Source: Deltaproteobacteria bacterium (lineage in GTDB: Bacteria; Desulfobacterota; Desulfarculia; JACQYL01). From it: a stretch of 41,830 nucleotides of DNA. The stretch covers positions 1-41,830 of the forward strand of contig JACQYL010000007.1 in NCBI GenBank assembly GCA_016208165.1. The letters are read 5' to 3'. Shown one piece after another: positions 26,164 to 33,997 of the stretch. Positions within the stretch are counted from its first letter, which is position 1. Every line of letters begins with the position of its first letter. The notes under the pieces are model-generated. The model saw only the letters and a list, made by a program, of their open reading frames with translations. It was not told the origin of the DNA and did not search any database. The position numbers and the translations under genes were made by a program.

Positions 26164-27252
26164 TTAATCAACTTCGATCCGATCTATCTGCGCTTCAGCT
26201 ACTTTTCGGCTTTCGATCTGGATTTCATCCACCAATTCGCTGATCTGGCGAGAGGCGTCACTGGACCTTTTCGCGAGAACGCGGATTTCTTCCGAGACCA
26301 CGGCAAACCCTGCCCCGAGTTCGCCCGCTCGCGCCGCCTCCACCGCGGCGTTGATCGCCAGCAGATTGGTCTGGCGAGCGATAAGCTCGATGCTCTTTAC
26401 GATATCGTCTATTTTCTCTAGTTTCTTGGCAAGGTTCTTGGCGGTCTCGATCTGTTCATGAATGGCCTTGTCTTTCTTCACTTCATCCGTCACGTCGCGA
26501 CCGATTTCAAGAAAACCGTCAATCTTGCCCTCTTCGTTTTTCAAGGCCGTGACCGTGCAATGCAGTGGAAACATTTCCCCGTTTTTCCGCAGCCGCCTCA
26601 TGGTAAACAGGGCCTTGCCGGTTTTCATGACCTGTTTGGAGCGCTGTCGCTGAATGTCGGCCGCTTTGCCGCTATCGTCCTTTATGAAACTGAATGATAC
26701 CGGGCGTCCCATCGCTTCGTCACGGGTCCAGCCAAACAGATTCTCTGCGCCGGTGTTCCAACTCCCAACCTTGCCTTGCATGGTAACCGTAATAAAAGAG
26801 TATAGTGAAGCACTGTCCAGGATTCTCTGAAAAAGCTGTTTTTCAGCTTCGTATTGTTTTTGTAGTTGTTCACTGTCCGCCTTGTCACGCACGTCGGGAA
26901 GCAGTTTCTGCTCCTCTCGTGCAGCCGATTTGTACTGGTCCAGAAGTCCCTGGACTGCCAGGAATCTCTCCGCCAATTGGTGCTGAAGGCTTCCCTCCCG
27001 AATGTCTTCAGGCTCGACGCTCGGGTCCGGCTCCGGACTCAACGCGAAGTCGGCGAGGCTTTCCCAACCCCGGACCTCTCTTCGAAAGAAGATATACACA
27101 GTGAACTCGCACAGCAGGAACGTTCCTGCAAGAACCGAAAGGGACCTCATGAGATCTTCCGGTGGAAAGAAATACCACATGCTCGCTGCCGAGATAATAA
27201 AGATAGCCGCGATGAGTCCCATCGTCATCCAGAGGTAACGGCGATTGTTCAT
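26164..27252 (-). CDS. PAS-domain methyl-accepting chemotaxis-type sensor with short signalling region
   Basis: 362 residues from the ATG at 27252 (GAGGAGATCGATA upstream); an earlier in-frame start lacks support. Two membrane helices (about 8-28 and 35-58) are followed by a linker with coiled coil, then a PAS domain near 145-255 ([11 protein letters not shown], ending [11 protein letters not shown]). The C-terminus carries the MCP hairpin tip: [21 protein letters not shown], then [16 protein letters not shown]. Only about 40 residues follow the tip, so the helical bundle is far shorter than in classical MCPs and the second methylation helix is nearly absent. PAS may bind haem, FAD or a small ligand. 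It may signal to a CheA/CheW array or a non-chemotaxis pathway. Confidence 0.85.
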   Translation of the reverse strand: MNNRRYLWMTMGLIAAIFIISAASMWYFFPPEDLMRSLSVLAGTFLLCEFTVYIFFRREVRGWESLADFALSPEPDPSVEPEDIREGSLQHQLAERFLAVQGLLDQYKSAAREEQKLLPDVRDKADSEQLQKQYEAEKQLFQRILDSASLYSFITVTMQGKVGSWNTGAENLFGWTRDEAMGRPVSFSFIKDDSGKAADIQRQRSKQVMKTGKALFTMRRLRKNGEMFPLHCTVTALKNEEGKIDGFLEIGRDVTDEVKKDKAIHEQIETAKNLAKKLEKIDDIVKSIELIARQTNLLAINAAVEAARAGELGAGFAVVSEEIRVLAKRSSDASRQISELVDEIQIESRKVAEAQIDRIEVD

Positions 27253-28007
27253 TATCGATCTCCTCGATTCTTGCATCTTTACCAAGTAATACTCACATGA
27301 ACATGAATTATAGCGAGCCGTCCGGAGACGACCTTCCGGCAAATTGAACATCGGTACTAGAAGGACCTCGGCCGCGAGCGTTCCAGCCGGCCTTCTCGTG
27401 CGTCATTCCGACCTCTCCGAAAGAACCATACAAGCATAGGAGTCTGCCGAAACAGCTCCGTAGCACCTATGAGACAACCTCGTAAAAGACATCGGATGAA
27501 CTGCGCAATACTTTAGGCTTATAAGTGAGCAGCCCGCTGAAAAAGCCAGGCCGAGTCGGGGTTCAATTTGTTTCATGGCATCGAAGCGATTCAGTTTCCC
27601 CAACTTATATAATGTTTAAGAGCACTCTCCCACTCAGTCCCGTCTCAGCTCAACAACGAATTCCGATGCCCGTCCTTTTTCCCAACGGGCCGTTCTTCAA
27701 CGGCTTACTACTCGAACTTCCTGAATAAGAAAGCACGACACCGCGAAAAGGGATTTATTTCCATTGGCGATAATGTGTCAAAACGGCATCACTTTCAAGC
27801 CCTGATTGGCTGCAGTTTGAGTTCGGGCAGTCGGAAATAGGTTTACAAACCCATCGAAGTTCAGGAAGTGACTGTTCCATGCCTTCGATTTGCCTAGGAT
27901 CAAGGCCTACAGGCACGATTTTTTGGTGGAATTTGGGTGCGAAATCGATAGAATGGGAAAAGTATTTACGTTCATCGCGGATTTCCACGCCAGCGGGAGG
28001 TTGCTCA
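27253..28007. other. About 750 bases with no recognisable gene
   Basis: Short ORFs exist on both strands (for example 27755-28024 minus), but none combines a ribosome site with a known family. The stretch separates the chemoreceptor from the small leader-like ORF at 28008. Its last part contains a GGGAGG ribosome site at 27995-28000 and a loose -10-like TAGAAT near 27950. I see no IS ends, tRNA or repeat array. Confidence 0.5.
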
Positions 28008-28139
28008 ATGAAACGGGAACACAAGGAACGGCTCGGTCGAGCCGAACCACAAAAAAGAACCGGCTATGTAAAACCGAAACTCACTCCTCTGAAGAAGCTC
28101 AAAAATGTTACAGCGGGGTTGGGCTCCCCACAATCGTAA
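28008..28139 (+). CDS. Small ORF (43 aa) with lasso-type RiPP leader spacing
   Basis: GGGAGG at 27995-28000 stands 7 bases before the ATG, an excellent ribosome site for so small an ORF. The first 19 residues are highly charged. Then comes Y20-V-K-P23-K-L25, followed after three residues by K29 (Gly in the usual motif) and after five more by T35. This is the YxxPxLx3Gx5T spacing of lasso-peptide leaders, with Gly replaced by Lys. Only GLGSPQS remains after a T35-A36 cleavage point, too short and lacking the Asp/Glu for a lasso ring. No lasso cyclase, PqqD-like RRE or transglutaminase-like protease gene is in the window. It may be a relic, a precursor processed in trans, or chance. Confidence 0.5.
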   Translation: MKREHKERLGRAEPQKRTGYVKPKLTPLKKLKNVTAGLGSPQS

Positions 28140-28147
28140 TTTGAGGG

Positions 28148-28612
28148 TTACACGATCAGATTCACATTGCCTCCCACCACGATTGGGTTAAAAAAAGACG
28201 CGTTGCCGAACACGCTTGATAGGAGGAACTCCACCGCCGCACTCGAGTTGGTCGCGGGCGAGTCTTCGGAGGCCTCGATCAACGTTACGGGCAGCGGAAT
28301 CGCCTGTCCGCCTTCCTGCGGGGGCTCCGATGGGAGGTTCACCAGGACCTGGGATACTGGGGATGCACTGGCAAACTGCGCGGTGACCTGCAGGTTTTCG
28401 AGTCGTTCCACAATACCCTGCAGGCGCCTCATCTTGTCCACCAGGGCGAAGGCCAAGGCATCATCAATGAGTTTTTCCTGTTCCTCATTTTCGCCCGAAA
28501 GAATGACGATATCCTGGGAAAGAAGCGTTTCCTGATGAGGTTGTACCTTTAAACGCGCGATGGGTACACTCTGACCCTCGTTCAGCAACCCGATAATGCG
28601 TGTTACGTCCAT
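28148..28612 (-). CDS. Hypothetical protein (154 aa), acidic with hydrophobic Gly/Asn C-terminus
   Basis: It starts MDVTRIIGLLNEGQSVPIARLKV; a GAGGCG ribosome site lies about 7 bases upstream. The middle has a short coiled-coil-like helix (DKMRRLQGIVERLENLQV), then a Pro/Ser/Glu-rich stretch, and the C-terminus ends in FFNPIVVGGNVNLIV, resembling an aggregation-prone or anchoring tail. No signal peptide, Cys or catalytic motif. It is convergent with the small leader-like ORF, with stops 8 bases apart. Function unknown; composition makes it a credible gene. Confidence 0.6.
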   Translation of the reverse strand: MDVTRIIGLLNEGQSVPIARLKVQPHQETLLSQDIVILSGENEEQEKLIDDALAFALVDKMRRLQGIVERLENLQVTAQFASASPVSQVLVNLPSEPPQEGGQAIPLPVTLIEASEDSPATNSSAAVEFLLSSVFGNASFFNPIVVGGNVNLIV

Positions 28613-28972
28613 TGTAAATCGCCTCCACCACGCCCCTGCCGGACCTTTAACTCCGGAACCGTATGACCTTTGGCCTTTTCATTTGGCCAACCCAGCGATA
28701 TTTCTCGTGTCCCTGTATATTTTAATCTAGTTCCTCACCCCGTTCCTGTCAATCAGCGGAAACATCCGGTATCCTGCGGAGTCGCGCCATACTCCCAGCC
28801 TCCCTGCGAACGATAAAAGTCGGTGCTTGACCGCCGGATGTCTCGGAGATAGGCTGCAAGGGTCTCTTGGTCCACGCCGAATGGACGTGGCTTATGCGAA
28901 GAAGGAGGCCTATAGAGGGGCCCGCCGGAGGAAAACGGACTTCGCACTCAACGGAGAGAGGAGATCTTGAGG
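28613..28972. other. 360-base spacer, no confident gene
   Basis: A 64-codon minus frame (28753-28947, GTG start) has a protein-like end (ETLAAYLRDIRRSSTDFYRS) but no ribosome site. The + strand carries GAGGAG (about 28958) for the following lipoprotein gene. The region probably contains promoters for both divergent neighbours; none stands out. Confidence 0.4.
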
Positions 28973-29518
28973 ATGACGAAAAGGACCATCATACTATTGA
29001 TGCTTTTGTTTCTGCCGGCCTGTGTTTCAGACCAGCAGCAGACACGTTCACAGTCGCCTTCGTATCCTGACGCTCCGGCGGAGGAAGCGGTTCTAACCTA
29101 TGCCGTCACTTCGGACTACGGAAAGGAAGTGACATGGTCGGCGAAGTACTCTGTTTATGCGGCTGAAGGCCCCAGCAAGCTGTATCGCTTTCCCAGAGGA
29201 GAGGGGCCGCCCGTCCGGCTCGAATTCGCCGACAACAAAGCGAGAATAAACGTCCTGGACCTGAATCCTATCCTCGAGCTGTTGGGATTGCCTGCCGTTC
29301 GAGAGAGCGTAATGGAAACACCGGATCAGGAAAGAACCAGCCATGCCCGATATGTATTCGACTGGGCTATACCCCGAGAAGGTCGGTTGACCGTTGAAGT
29401 GGTTCTTTGTGTTTGCATGGAGTCATCCATCACGGAATGCCCGAAAGGAACCACGAAAAGAATGGGCAGCAAGTATTATTACTGTGTGGGGAAGATAGAA
29501 CACGTGAAAGGGAGCTAG
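28973..29518 (+). CDS. Predicted lipoprotein, unknown function
   Basis: 181 residues from the ATG at 28973 (AGGAG 9-10 bases upstream). The lipobox is LPAC with Cys17, followed by a Gln/Ser/Pro linker. The mature domain looks beta-rich and ends with a cluster of Cys (VVLCVCMESSITECPKG ... YYCVG) that could form disulfides outside the cytoplasm. No family recognised. It is convergent with the methyltransferase gene. Confidence 0.7.
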   Translation: MTKRTIILLMLLFLPACVSDQQQTRSQSPSYPDAPAEEAVLTYAVTSDYGKEVTWSAKYSVYAAEGPSKLYRFPRGEGPPVRLEFADNKARINVLDLNPILELLGLPAVRESVMETPDQERTSHARYVFDWAIPREGRLTVEVVLCVCMESSITECPKGTTKRMGSKYYYCVGKIEHVKGS

Positions 29519-29589
29519 CGTCGCATCTTCATAACGAAAACCGGGTTGACCGGGTAAGCCTGTCGCCAACTCGTCCTCAGGGGGCTCAC

Positions 29590-30735
29590 TCAGGACGGTC
29601 TGCGGGCAATGAGCACACAGTCCACCTGACGCTGAAGATCATCGGACCATCGGGCGAAGTCGGCGTGGAACCTCGAGAGCTCCCCGCCGTCAGGTTCGTA
29701 TTCATGCAGGACGTCGAAAAGGAGTAGGTCAAAACCGGCTTCGAGGAAAAACTCTTTCCATTGCCAGGGAGCTACGCGGTTCTGGTAGAATTTATTGGCG
29801 TTGATGCGGTCCCACTCAGCTTCCGAGCACGATCGGTATGATAAGGGAGTATATCCTTCTACCCGTCCGAAAGAACGGTGATCTCGGGTAATGACGTTAT
29901 GATATGCAATTCCCCCTTTTCTGAGGATGCGAAACGACTCGGCCGCGGCGCGCCTGGGATTCCTGACATGCTCCAAGACGCCGAAGGACGTCACCATATC
30001 CACTTGCTCGGACTCCAAAGGTAGTTGAGAAAACCGGTGCGGATACAGAAAAGACATCCTGGCCGCATTCAAATACGTTCTTCCTCCCCTCTCCTGGAAG
30101 CAGGCCGACCAACGGCGTGTGCATCGATTCGCGTCGAGATCGTGCTCGCGCGCGAAACGCCCGAGGTCTTCCAGACACTTGGCGTACGCTGTCTTGTGCT
30201 CGCTGACATCGGGGAAAGATGCATTGAACAGGTATGCATCGATGGAAAATACGAATTCGCTCCACAGAGACAAAAGGCTCAACTCAAATCCGAAGAATCC
30301 CCCTGACCCTATGTGCGCGACCGTCTCCAGCCCCTTCATGAACCCTAGCTTCGAGTCATATCTCACAAGCTCCGTCAGTTTTCCAAGTACATCGTGGGGA
30401 TATCTTCCCACTTTAAAGAAATCGATTCCTTCGATGAGGCCCATCTCTCTCAACTGATGCGCGATGGCGTCTCTTCCGGAAATCGAAGTGATAATGATCA
30501 TCGAATAGGCGATTCGGGTCAAGGACCCGGGTTCGAAAATGGGAAACCCAAGCAGCCTTTTCCCCCACATGCAAGGGTCGTTATCGATCAAGCCGACGAT
30601 TTCCTTTTCCAACCCACGTTTCCGAAAATAAGCAATCATTTCCTCGGAACCGTGGCCGGCGCCGAAGAGCAGCACTTTCTCACCTTCTTTTAACTCAGGT
30701 ACTTCGTGTTTGTTGATCCATTGAGCGTCATCCAT
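29590..30735 (-). CDS. Nucleotide-binding domain fused to SAM-dependent methyltransferase
   Basis: 381 residues. The N-terminal 115 form a Rossmann-like domain (VLLFGAGHGSEEMIAYF, IVGLIDNDPCMWGKRLLGFP) of the kind found in sugar-acyltransferases and capsule enzymes, where it binds a nucleotide or senses a sugar nucleotide. The rest is a class I methyltransferase whose usual GxGxG is relaxed (HIGSGGFFGFE near 140), with MVTSFGVLEHVRNP near 248 and SFRILRKGGIAYHNV matching post-motif regions. The substrate is probably a glycan, but that is inference. GGAG is 9 bases before the ATG. It is alone on its strand here. Confidence 0.72.
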   Translation of the reverse strand: MDDAQWINKHEVPELKEGEKVLLFGAGHGSEEMIAYFRKRGLEKEIVGLIDNDPCMWGKRLLGFPIFEPGSLTRIAYSMIIITSISGRDAIAHQLREMGLIEGIDFFKVGRYPHDVLGKLTELVRYDSKLGFMKGLETVAHIGSGGFFGFELSLLSLWSEFVFSIDAYLFNASFPDVSEHKTAYAKCLEDLGRFAREHDLDANRCTRRWSACFQERGGRTYLNAARMSFLYPHRFSQLPLESEQVDMVTSFGVLEHVRNPRRAAAESFRILRKGGIAYHNVITRDHRSFGRVEGYTPLSYRSCSEAEWDRINANKFYQNRVAPWQWKEFFLEAGFDLLLFDVLHEYEPDGGELSRFHADFARWSDDLQRQVDCVLIARRPS

Positions 30736-30853
30736 ACTACCTATCTCCGAAAAGAAATTGTTCTTTTCATTCCGCGGGATCGCCCGACAGCTGTAAACAT
30801 CCTCTCATAAGCCTCATAAGCCCTCGGAACTTCAAGGATCCGTGGCCGGAAAG

Positions 30854-30883
30854 CTGACAGCCATACGGCGCTCCCTGTATAAT
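30854..30883 (+). promoter_or_regulatory. Promoter of the MDR oxidoreductase gene
   Basis: CTGACA (30854-30859, one mismatch to TTGACA), an 18-base spacer and a perfect TATAAT (30878-30883) lie about 40 bases upstream of the ATG. Confidence 0.6.
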
Positions 30884-30922
30884 CCTACCATACACCCACC
30901 TTTCGGAGTACAGGAGTTCAGA

Positions 30923-31954
30923 ATGAAGGCGCTTAGTTTTAAGGAACACGGCGGCCCAGAGGTATTGACATACACCGACGTTCCCGATCCCCAGCCCCCG
31001 GGTCCGGGTGAAGTCCTCGTTCAAGTGAAAGCGACGAGCCTCAACCATCTGGATATCTGGGTGCAGAAGGGTTGGCCCCACCTGGAACTGGCCATGCCGC
31101 ATTGGGGAGGGGCTGATGTATCGGGCGTCATCGCGGACCTGGGTGAGGGGGTCCGGGATTGGGAAATCGGCCGTAGGGTCGTGGTGGATCCGGGCATCAG
31201 TACGCGTGAGGACGAATTCACACGTAGCGGAGAAGACAGTGTGAGTCCAGGCTATCGAGTATTGGGAGAAAACGTACGTGGCGCCCATGCCGAATATGTA
31301 ACCATTCCCGCGAAGAACCTGGTGGCTATGCCGGCTCACCTCGATTTTCCGTCCGCTGCGGCACCTCTGTTGGTGACCCTCGCTGCCTGGCGTATGCTCA
31401 TCACCAGGGCCCGACTCCGTGCAGGAGAGACCATACTGATCGTGGGAGCGGGTGGCGGCGTGAACAGCATGGCCATTCAAATCGCAAAACTGGCCGGCGC
31501 CAAGGTGTACGTGGTGGCCGGCGGAGCCCATAAAGCCGCATTGGCCGAGGAGTTGGGGGCCGATCTTATTCTGGATCGAAACAAGGTCGACTGGGGTCGC
31601 GAAATCTTCCGGATCACCGAACATCGCGGAGTGGACGTGGTGGTGGACAATGTGGGAGCGGCCACCCTCGAGACCAGCATTCATGCGGTGGTTCGGGGCG
31701 GCCGCATCGTGATCATCGGAAATACCAGAGGACCTCAAACCCAGATCGACATCCGATATATTTTTGGGAAGCAGATTTCCCTGGTGGGAAGCACGATGGG
31801 CTCTCATCAGGATTTCTTTAAGGTAACGGAACTCCTGTGGTCCGGAAAACTCCGGCCGGTAATCGATCGTGTGATGCCTCTGAGAGAAGGCGTCGAGGCT
31901 TGCACATTAATGGAACGAGGGAAATTATTTGGAAAAGTCGTGCTCGAGCCCTGA
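30923..31954 (+). CDS. MDR-superfamily alcohol dehydrogenase / quinone oxidoreductase, zinc ligands lost
   Basis: 343 residues from the ATG at 30923 (CAGGAG 6 bases upstream). It begins like zinc-type MDRs (MKALSFKEHGGPEVLTY) and has the NAD(P) motif IVGAGGGVNSMAIQIAKLAG near 173. Where zinc enzymes have their catalytic Cys, this one reads SLNHLDIW; the GHE motif is GADVSG. The lobe that should hold four structural Cys keeps its length (DPGISTREDEFTRSGEDS) but has none of them. So it is expected to be zinc-free and to act as an NAD(P)H:quinone or enoyl reductase. The substrate is unknown. Single gene, convergent with the acyl-CoA dehydrogenase gene. Confidence 0.82.
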   Translation: MKALSFKEHGGPEVLTYTDVPDPQPPGPGEVLVQVKATSLNHLDIWVQKGWPHLELAMPHWGGADVSGVIADLGEGVRDWEIGRRVVVDPGISTREDEFTRSGEDSVSPGYRVLGENVRGAHAEYVTIPAKNLVAMPAHLDFPSAAAPLLVTLAAWRMLITRARLRAGETILIVGAGGGVNSMAIQIAKLAGAKVYVVAGGAHKAALAEELGADLILDRNKVDWGREIFRITEHRGVDVVVDNVGAATLETSIHAVVRGGRIVIIGNTRGPQTQIDIRYIFGKQISLVGSTMGSHQDFFKVTELLWSGKLRPVIDRVMPLREGVEACTLMERGKLFGKVVLEP

Positions 31955-32109
31955 GCCGACCACGGTTTGCCGTCATGGGGGGGAAACGTTTGAACCCGTC
32001 CCTGGCGGGTCTTCCATATCTCCTTTTCGTACCCTCCCATGCCCGCGACCAGGTGCGGGATGCCCGATCCGGATGCCCGCTCCCGGTCTTTATGCCTTGG
32101 GCCGCCGGA

Positions 32110-33294
32110 TCATTCCTCGTTTTGAACCATGCCGCTCGCCCGGTTCAAGACTTCCCGTGCGATGATCAGTTTCTGGATGTCCTGGGTGCCTTCTCCCAGG
32201 GAAGAAGCCCAGGCATCCATTGGAAACTTGTGGATGGGATGCTCGAACACAACGGAGGCCGCTCCGAAGAGATCCGCAGCCCAGGAGCTTACTTCCCGGG
32301 CTATCTGAACCGCCAGGTATTTGGCCATCGAAGAATGGATTCGGATCGGCCGGCCGGCGTCTTTGGTCCGACAAGCGTTCCAGACCATGAGACGGGCCGC
32401 TTCCAGACGCGAGTACAGGTCGGCCATCTCGAAGGTCTTTGCCTGAAACTCGCTGATCGGCTTTCCGAACAGCTTGCGTTTCCGCATATGTTCCAGCCCC
32501 AGTTCGAAAGCGCCAACCGCCGTTCCCGTGGTGAGGGCGCTGATGGGCAATCGGCTTTGGGTGAAAACCGACAACACCTGCTGCAGCCCTTTCCCCTGCG
32601 TTCCCATCAGGTTTTCTTCCGGAACAACCACATCGTTGAGCTGAACACGAGTCAGATCGGAAGGGATCCAGACGCGCTTGTTCAGCTTCTTTCGGATAAC
32701 TCCTTCTGACGTCAGATCCACCAGGTACATGGAGATGCGCCGACTTCTTTCGGCCGTGGGATCCGATACCGCCGTCAATATCGTAAGATCGCTTATCGAA
32801 CCGTTCGTGACGTAAGCTTTGCCGCCGAAAAGCCGCCATCCCTGCCCTGCCCGTCTTTCCGCACGGGTCCTTATGGAAGCCACGTCACTCCCCGCGTCCA
32901 GTTCGGTGTTTCCGAGGCACAGAAGCGTCTCGCCGCGCGCTGCCTTCTCCCAATAGCGCTGTTTGTGGTCTTCCGATCCGAACATCCACAAGGCCTGCAT
33001 TCCCAGAGACGTTTGAGCGAGCATCGCCACTGCGACGCCGGGTGCAGTCCTGGCGAGAGTCTCGATAAGCACAGCCAGTTCCAACGTGGGTTTCTGAATC
33101 CATCGCCCCGTCAACCGATCAAAACCCAGCCAGCCTTCCCTACCCAATGTTTCGAAAAACGTCCTCGGGATGGCCCCGTCCTGGTACCACCCCGGCAGGT
33201 TCGAAATCAGGTGCGTGTCAAGGAACGAGTTGAAACGTGTGTTTCGTTCGATCACTTCTTCGGGGATCGGAAACAGGATGGATTGGTTCGACAT
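32110..33294 (-). CDS. Acyl-CoA dehydrogenase
   Basis: 394 residues, full length for the family, with GGGAGG 4 bases before the ATG. FAD-binding regions are recognisable (LGNTELDAGSDVASIRT near 125, YVTNGSISDLTILTAV near 160). The C-terminal SLGEGTQDIQKLIIARE contains the catalytic-base Glu at its usual place. It oxidises an acyl-CoA to the enoyl-CoA and passes electrons to ETF. No etfAB, hydratase or CoA ligase gene is adjacent, so chain length and pathway are open. Convergent with the MDR gene upstream; divergent from the pdh block. Confidence 0.9.
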   Translation of the reverse strand: MSNQSILFPIPEEVIERNTRFNSFLDTHLISNLPGWYQDGAIPRTFFETLGREGWLGFDRLTGRWIQKPTLELAVLIETLARTAPGVAVAMLAQTSLGMQALWMFGSEDHKQRYWEKAARGETLLCLGNTELDAGSDVASIRTRAERRAGQGWRLFGGKAYVTNGSISDLTILTAVSDPTAERSRRISMYLVDLTSEGVIRKKLNKRVWIPSDLTRVQLNDVVVPEENLMGTQGKGLQQVLSVFTQSRLPISALTTGTAVGAFELGLEHMRKRKLFGKPISEFQAKTFEMADLYSRLEAARLMVWNACRTKDAGRPIRIHSSMAKYLAVQIAREVSSWAADLFGAASVVFEHPIHKFPMDAWASSLGEGTQDIQKLIIAREVLNRASGMVQNEE

Positions 33295-33835
33295 ACAGCC
33301 TCCCTTGTCGATTTCTGCACCAATTGGTATGCCAGTGGAAACACCGGCATGCGCATTTCGCCGGACCGCTTCGAGACCCCGTTCCCAGACTTAGCACGTT
33401 CTCCGGATGGGACAGGGTGTTCGAGAGAACCCGGAACCGCAGATACGGAGGATCCTAATCGATCTTCAAACGATCTTACAAAACATTTTGCATTCTGGAA
33501 ACACTTTCGCTCCGTGACTACCATCATTGTGCCCTATTCTCGCAAGGAGATCGCAGCCCCGGAAGAATCCTTGTCGGCCGATCCCTTCCACCTCTGTCCC
33601 GTAGCTCAACACAGGAGGTCCGTTCAAAGGAGAAGCACTTTCGGCGTGCCGCAAGTGGAAAAGGTATTCCTGCGCGGCTTTGGATTTGTCTTTATGCACA
33701 ATAACAGATATACTAACGATCAAATTCTTCCGTATGCTATCTCCGAAAAACGTTTAGTAAGGAAATACAGATGGGTTCCCCCGGTCATGAGCAGTCGGTG
33801 ATTTGCTGAAGATCGGGTGGAGAATGTCTCGATCC

Positions 33836-33863
33836 TTGACAACGTTCTCTGCATCCTTATCCT
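33836..33863 (+). promoter_or_regulatory. Candidate promoter of the pdh-nqr block
   Basis: TTGACA (33836-33841), a 16-base spacer and TATCCT (33858-33863) lie 135 bases before the E1 alpha ATG. Confidence 0.5.
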
Positions 33864-33925
33864 GAATACTGAAATACACGGCTCTTTTCACCTATCCCTA
33901 TACGGGACGCTTCTATCCGTTCAGG

Positions 33926-33937
33926 TTTCTATAGAAA
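33926..33937. promoter_or_regulatory. 12-bp perfect palindrome TTTCTATAGAAA, candidate operator in the pdh leader
   Basis: It lies about 55 bases downstream of the promoter's expected start and 60 bases before the E1 alpha ATG. It may be a regulator site; the binding protein is unknown. Confidence 0.35.
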
Positions 33938-33997
33938 GAAGGACTACGACGATTTTCAAGGCCGCGCTTCGGCCAACCCCGAGAAAGGAGTAAGTAT

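Larger units (their letters stand above)
33295..33997. other. 700-base spacer in front of the 2-oxoacid dehydrogenase operon
   Basis: Several medium ORFs cross it (33466-33723 minus; the tail of a long + frame ending at 33801), none with a known family or a convincing ribosome site. The right part holds a promoter (33836-33863), a 12-bp palindrome (33926-33937), a small GGCCG/CGGCC hairpin (33960-33974) and the AAAGGAG ribosome site of the E1 alpha gene. Confidence 0.5.

Noticed and set aside
27755-28024. 89-codon minus-strand ORF
   Set aside because: No recognisable family or ribosome site, and it overlaps the start of a + strand ORF with a strong ribosome site. It is mentioned only in the spacer entry.
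28753-28947. 64-codon minus-strand ORF with GTG start
   Set aside because: No ribosome site and no known family; kept only as a note in the spacer entry.
33466-33723. 85-codon minus-strand ORF
   Set aside because: TTG start, weak ribosome site and no family recognised; the spacer is better explained as regulatory.
32965-33801. 278-codon + strand ORF over the acyl-CoA dehydrogenase start and the spacer
   Set aside because: Its first part is antisense to a clear acyl-CoA dehydrogenase gene; the tail shows no known family.
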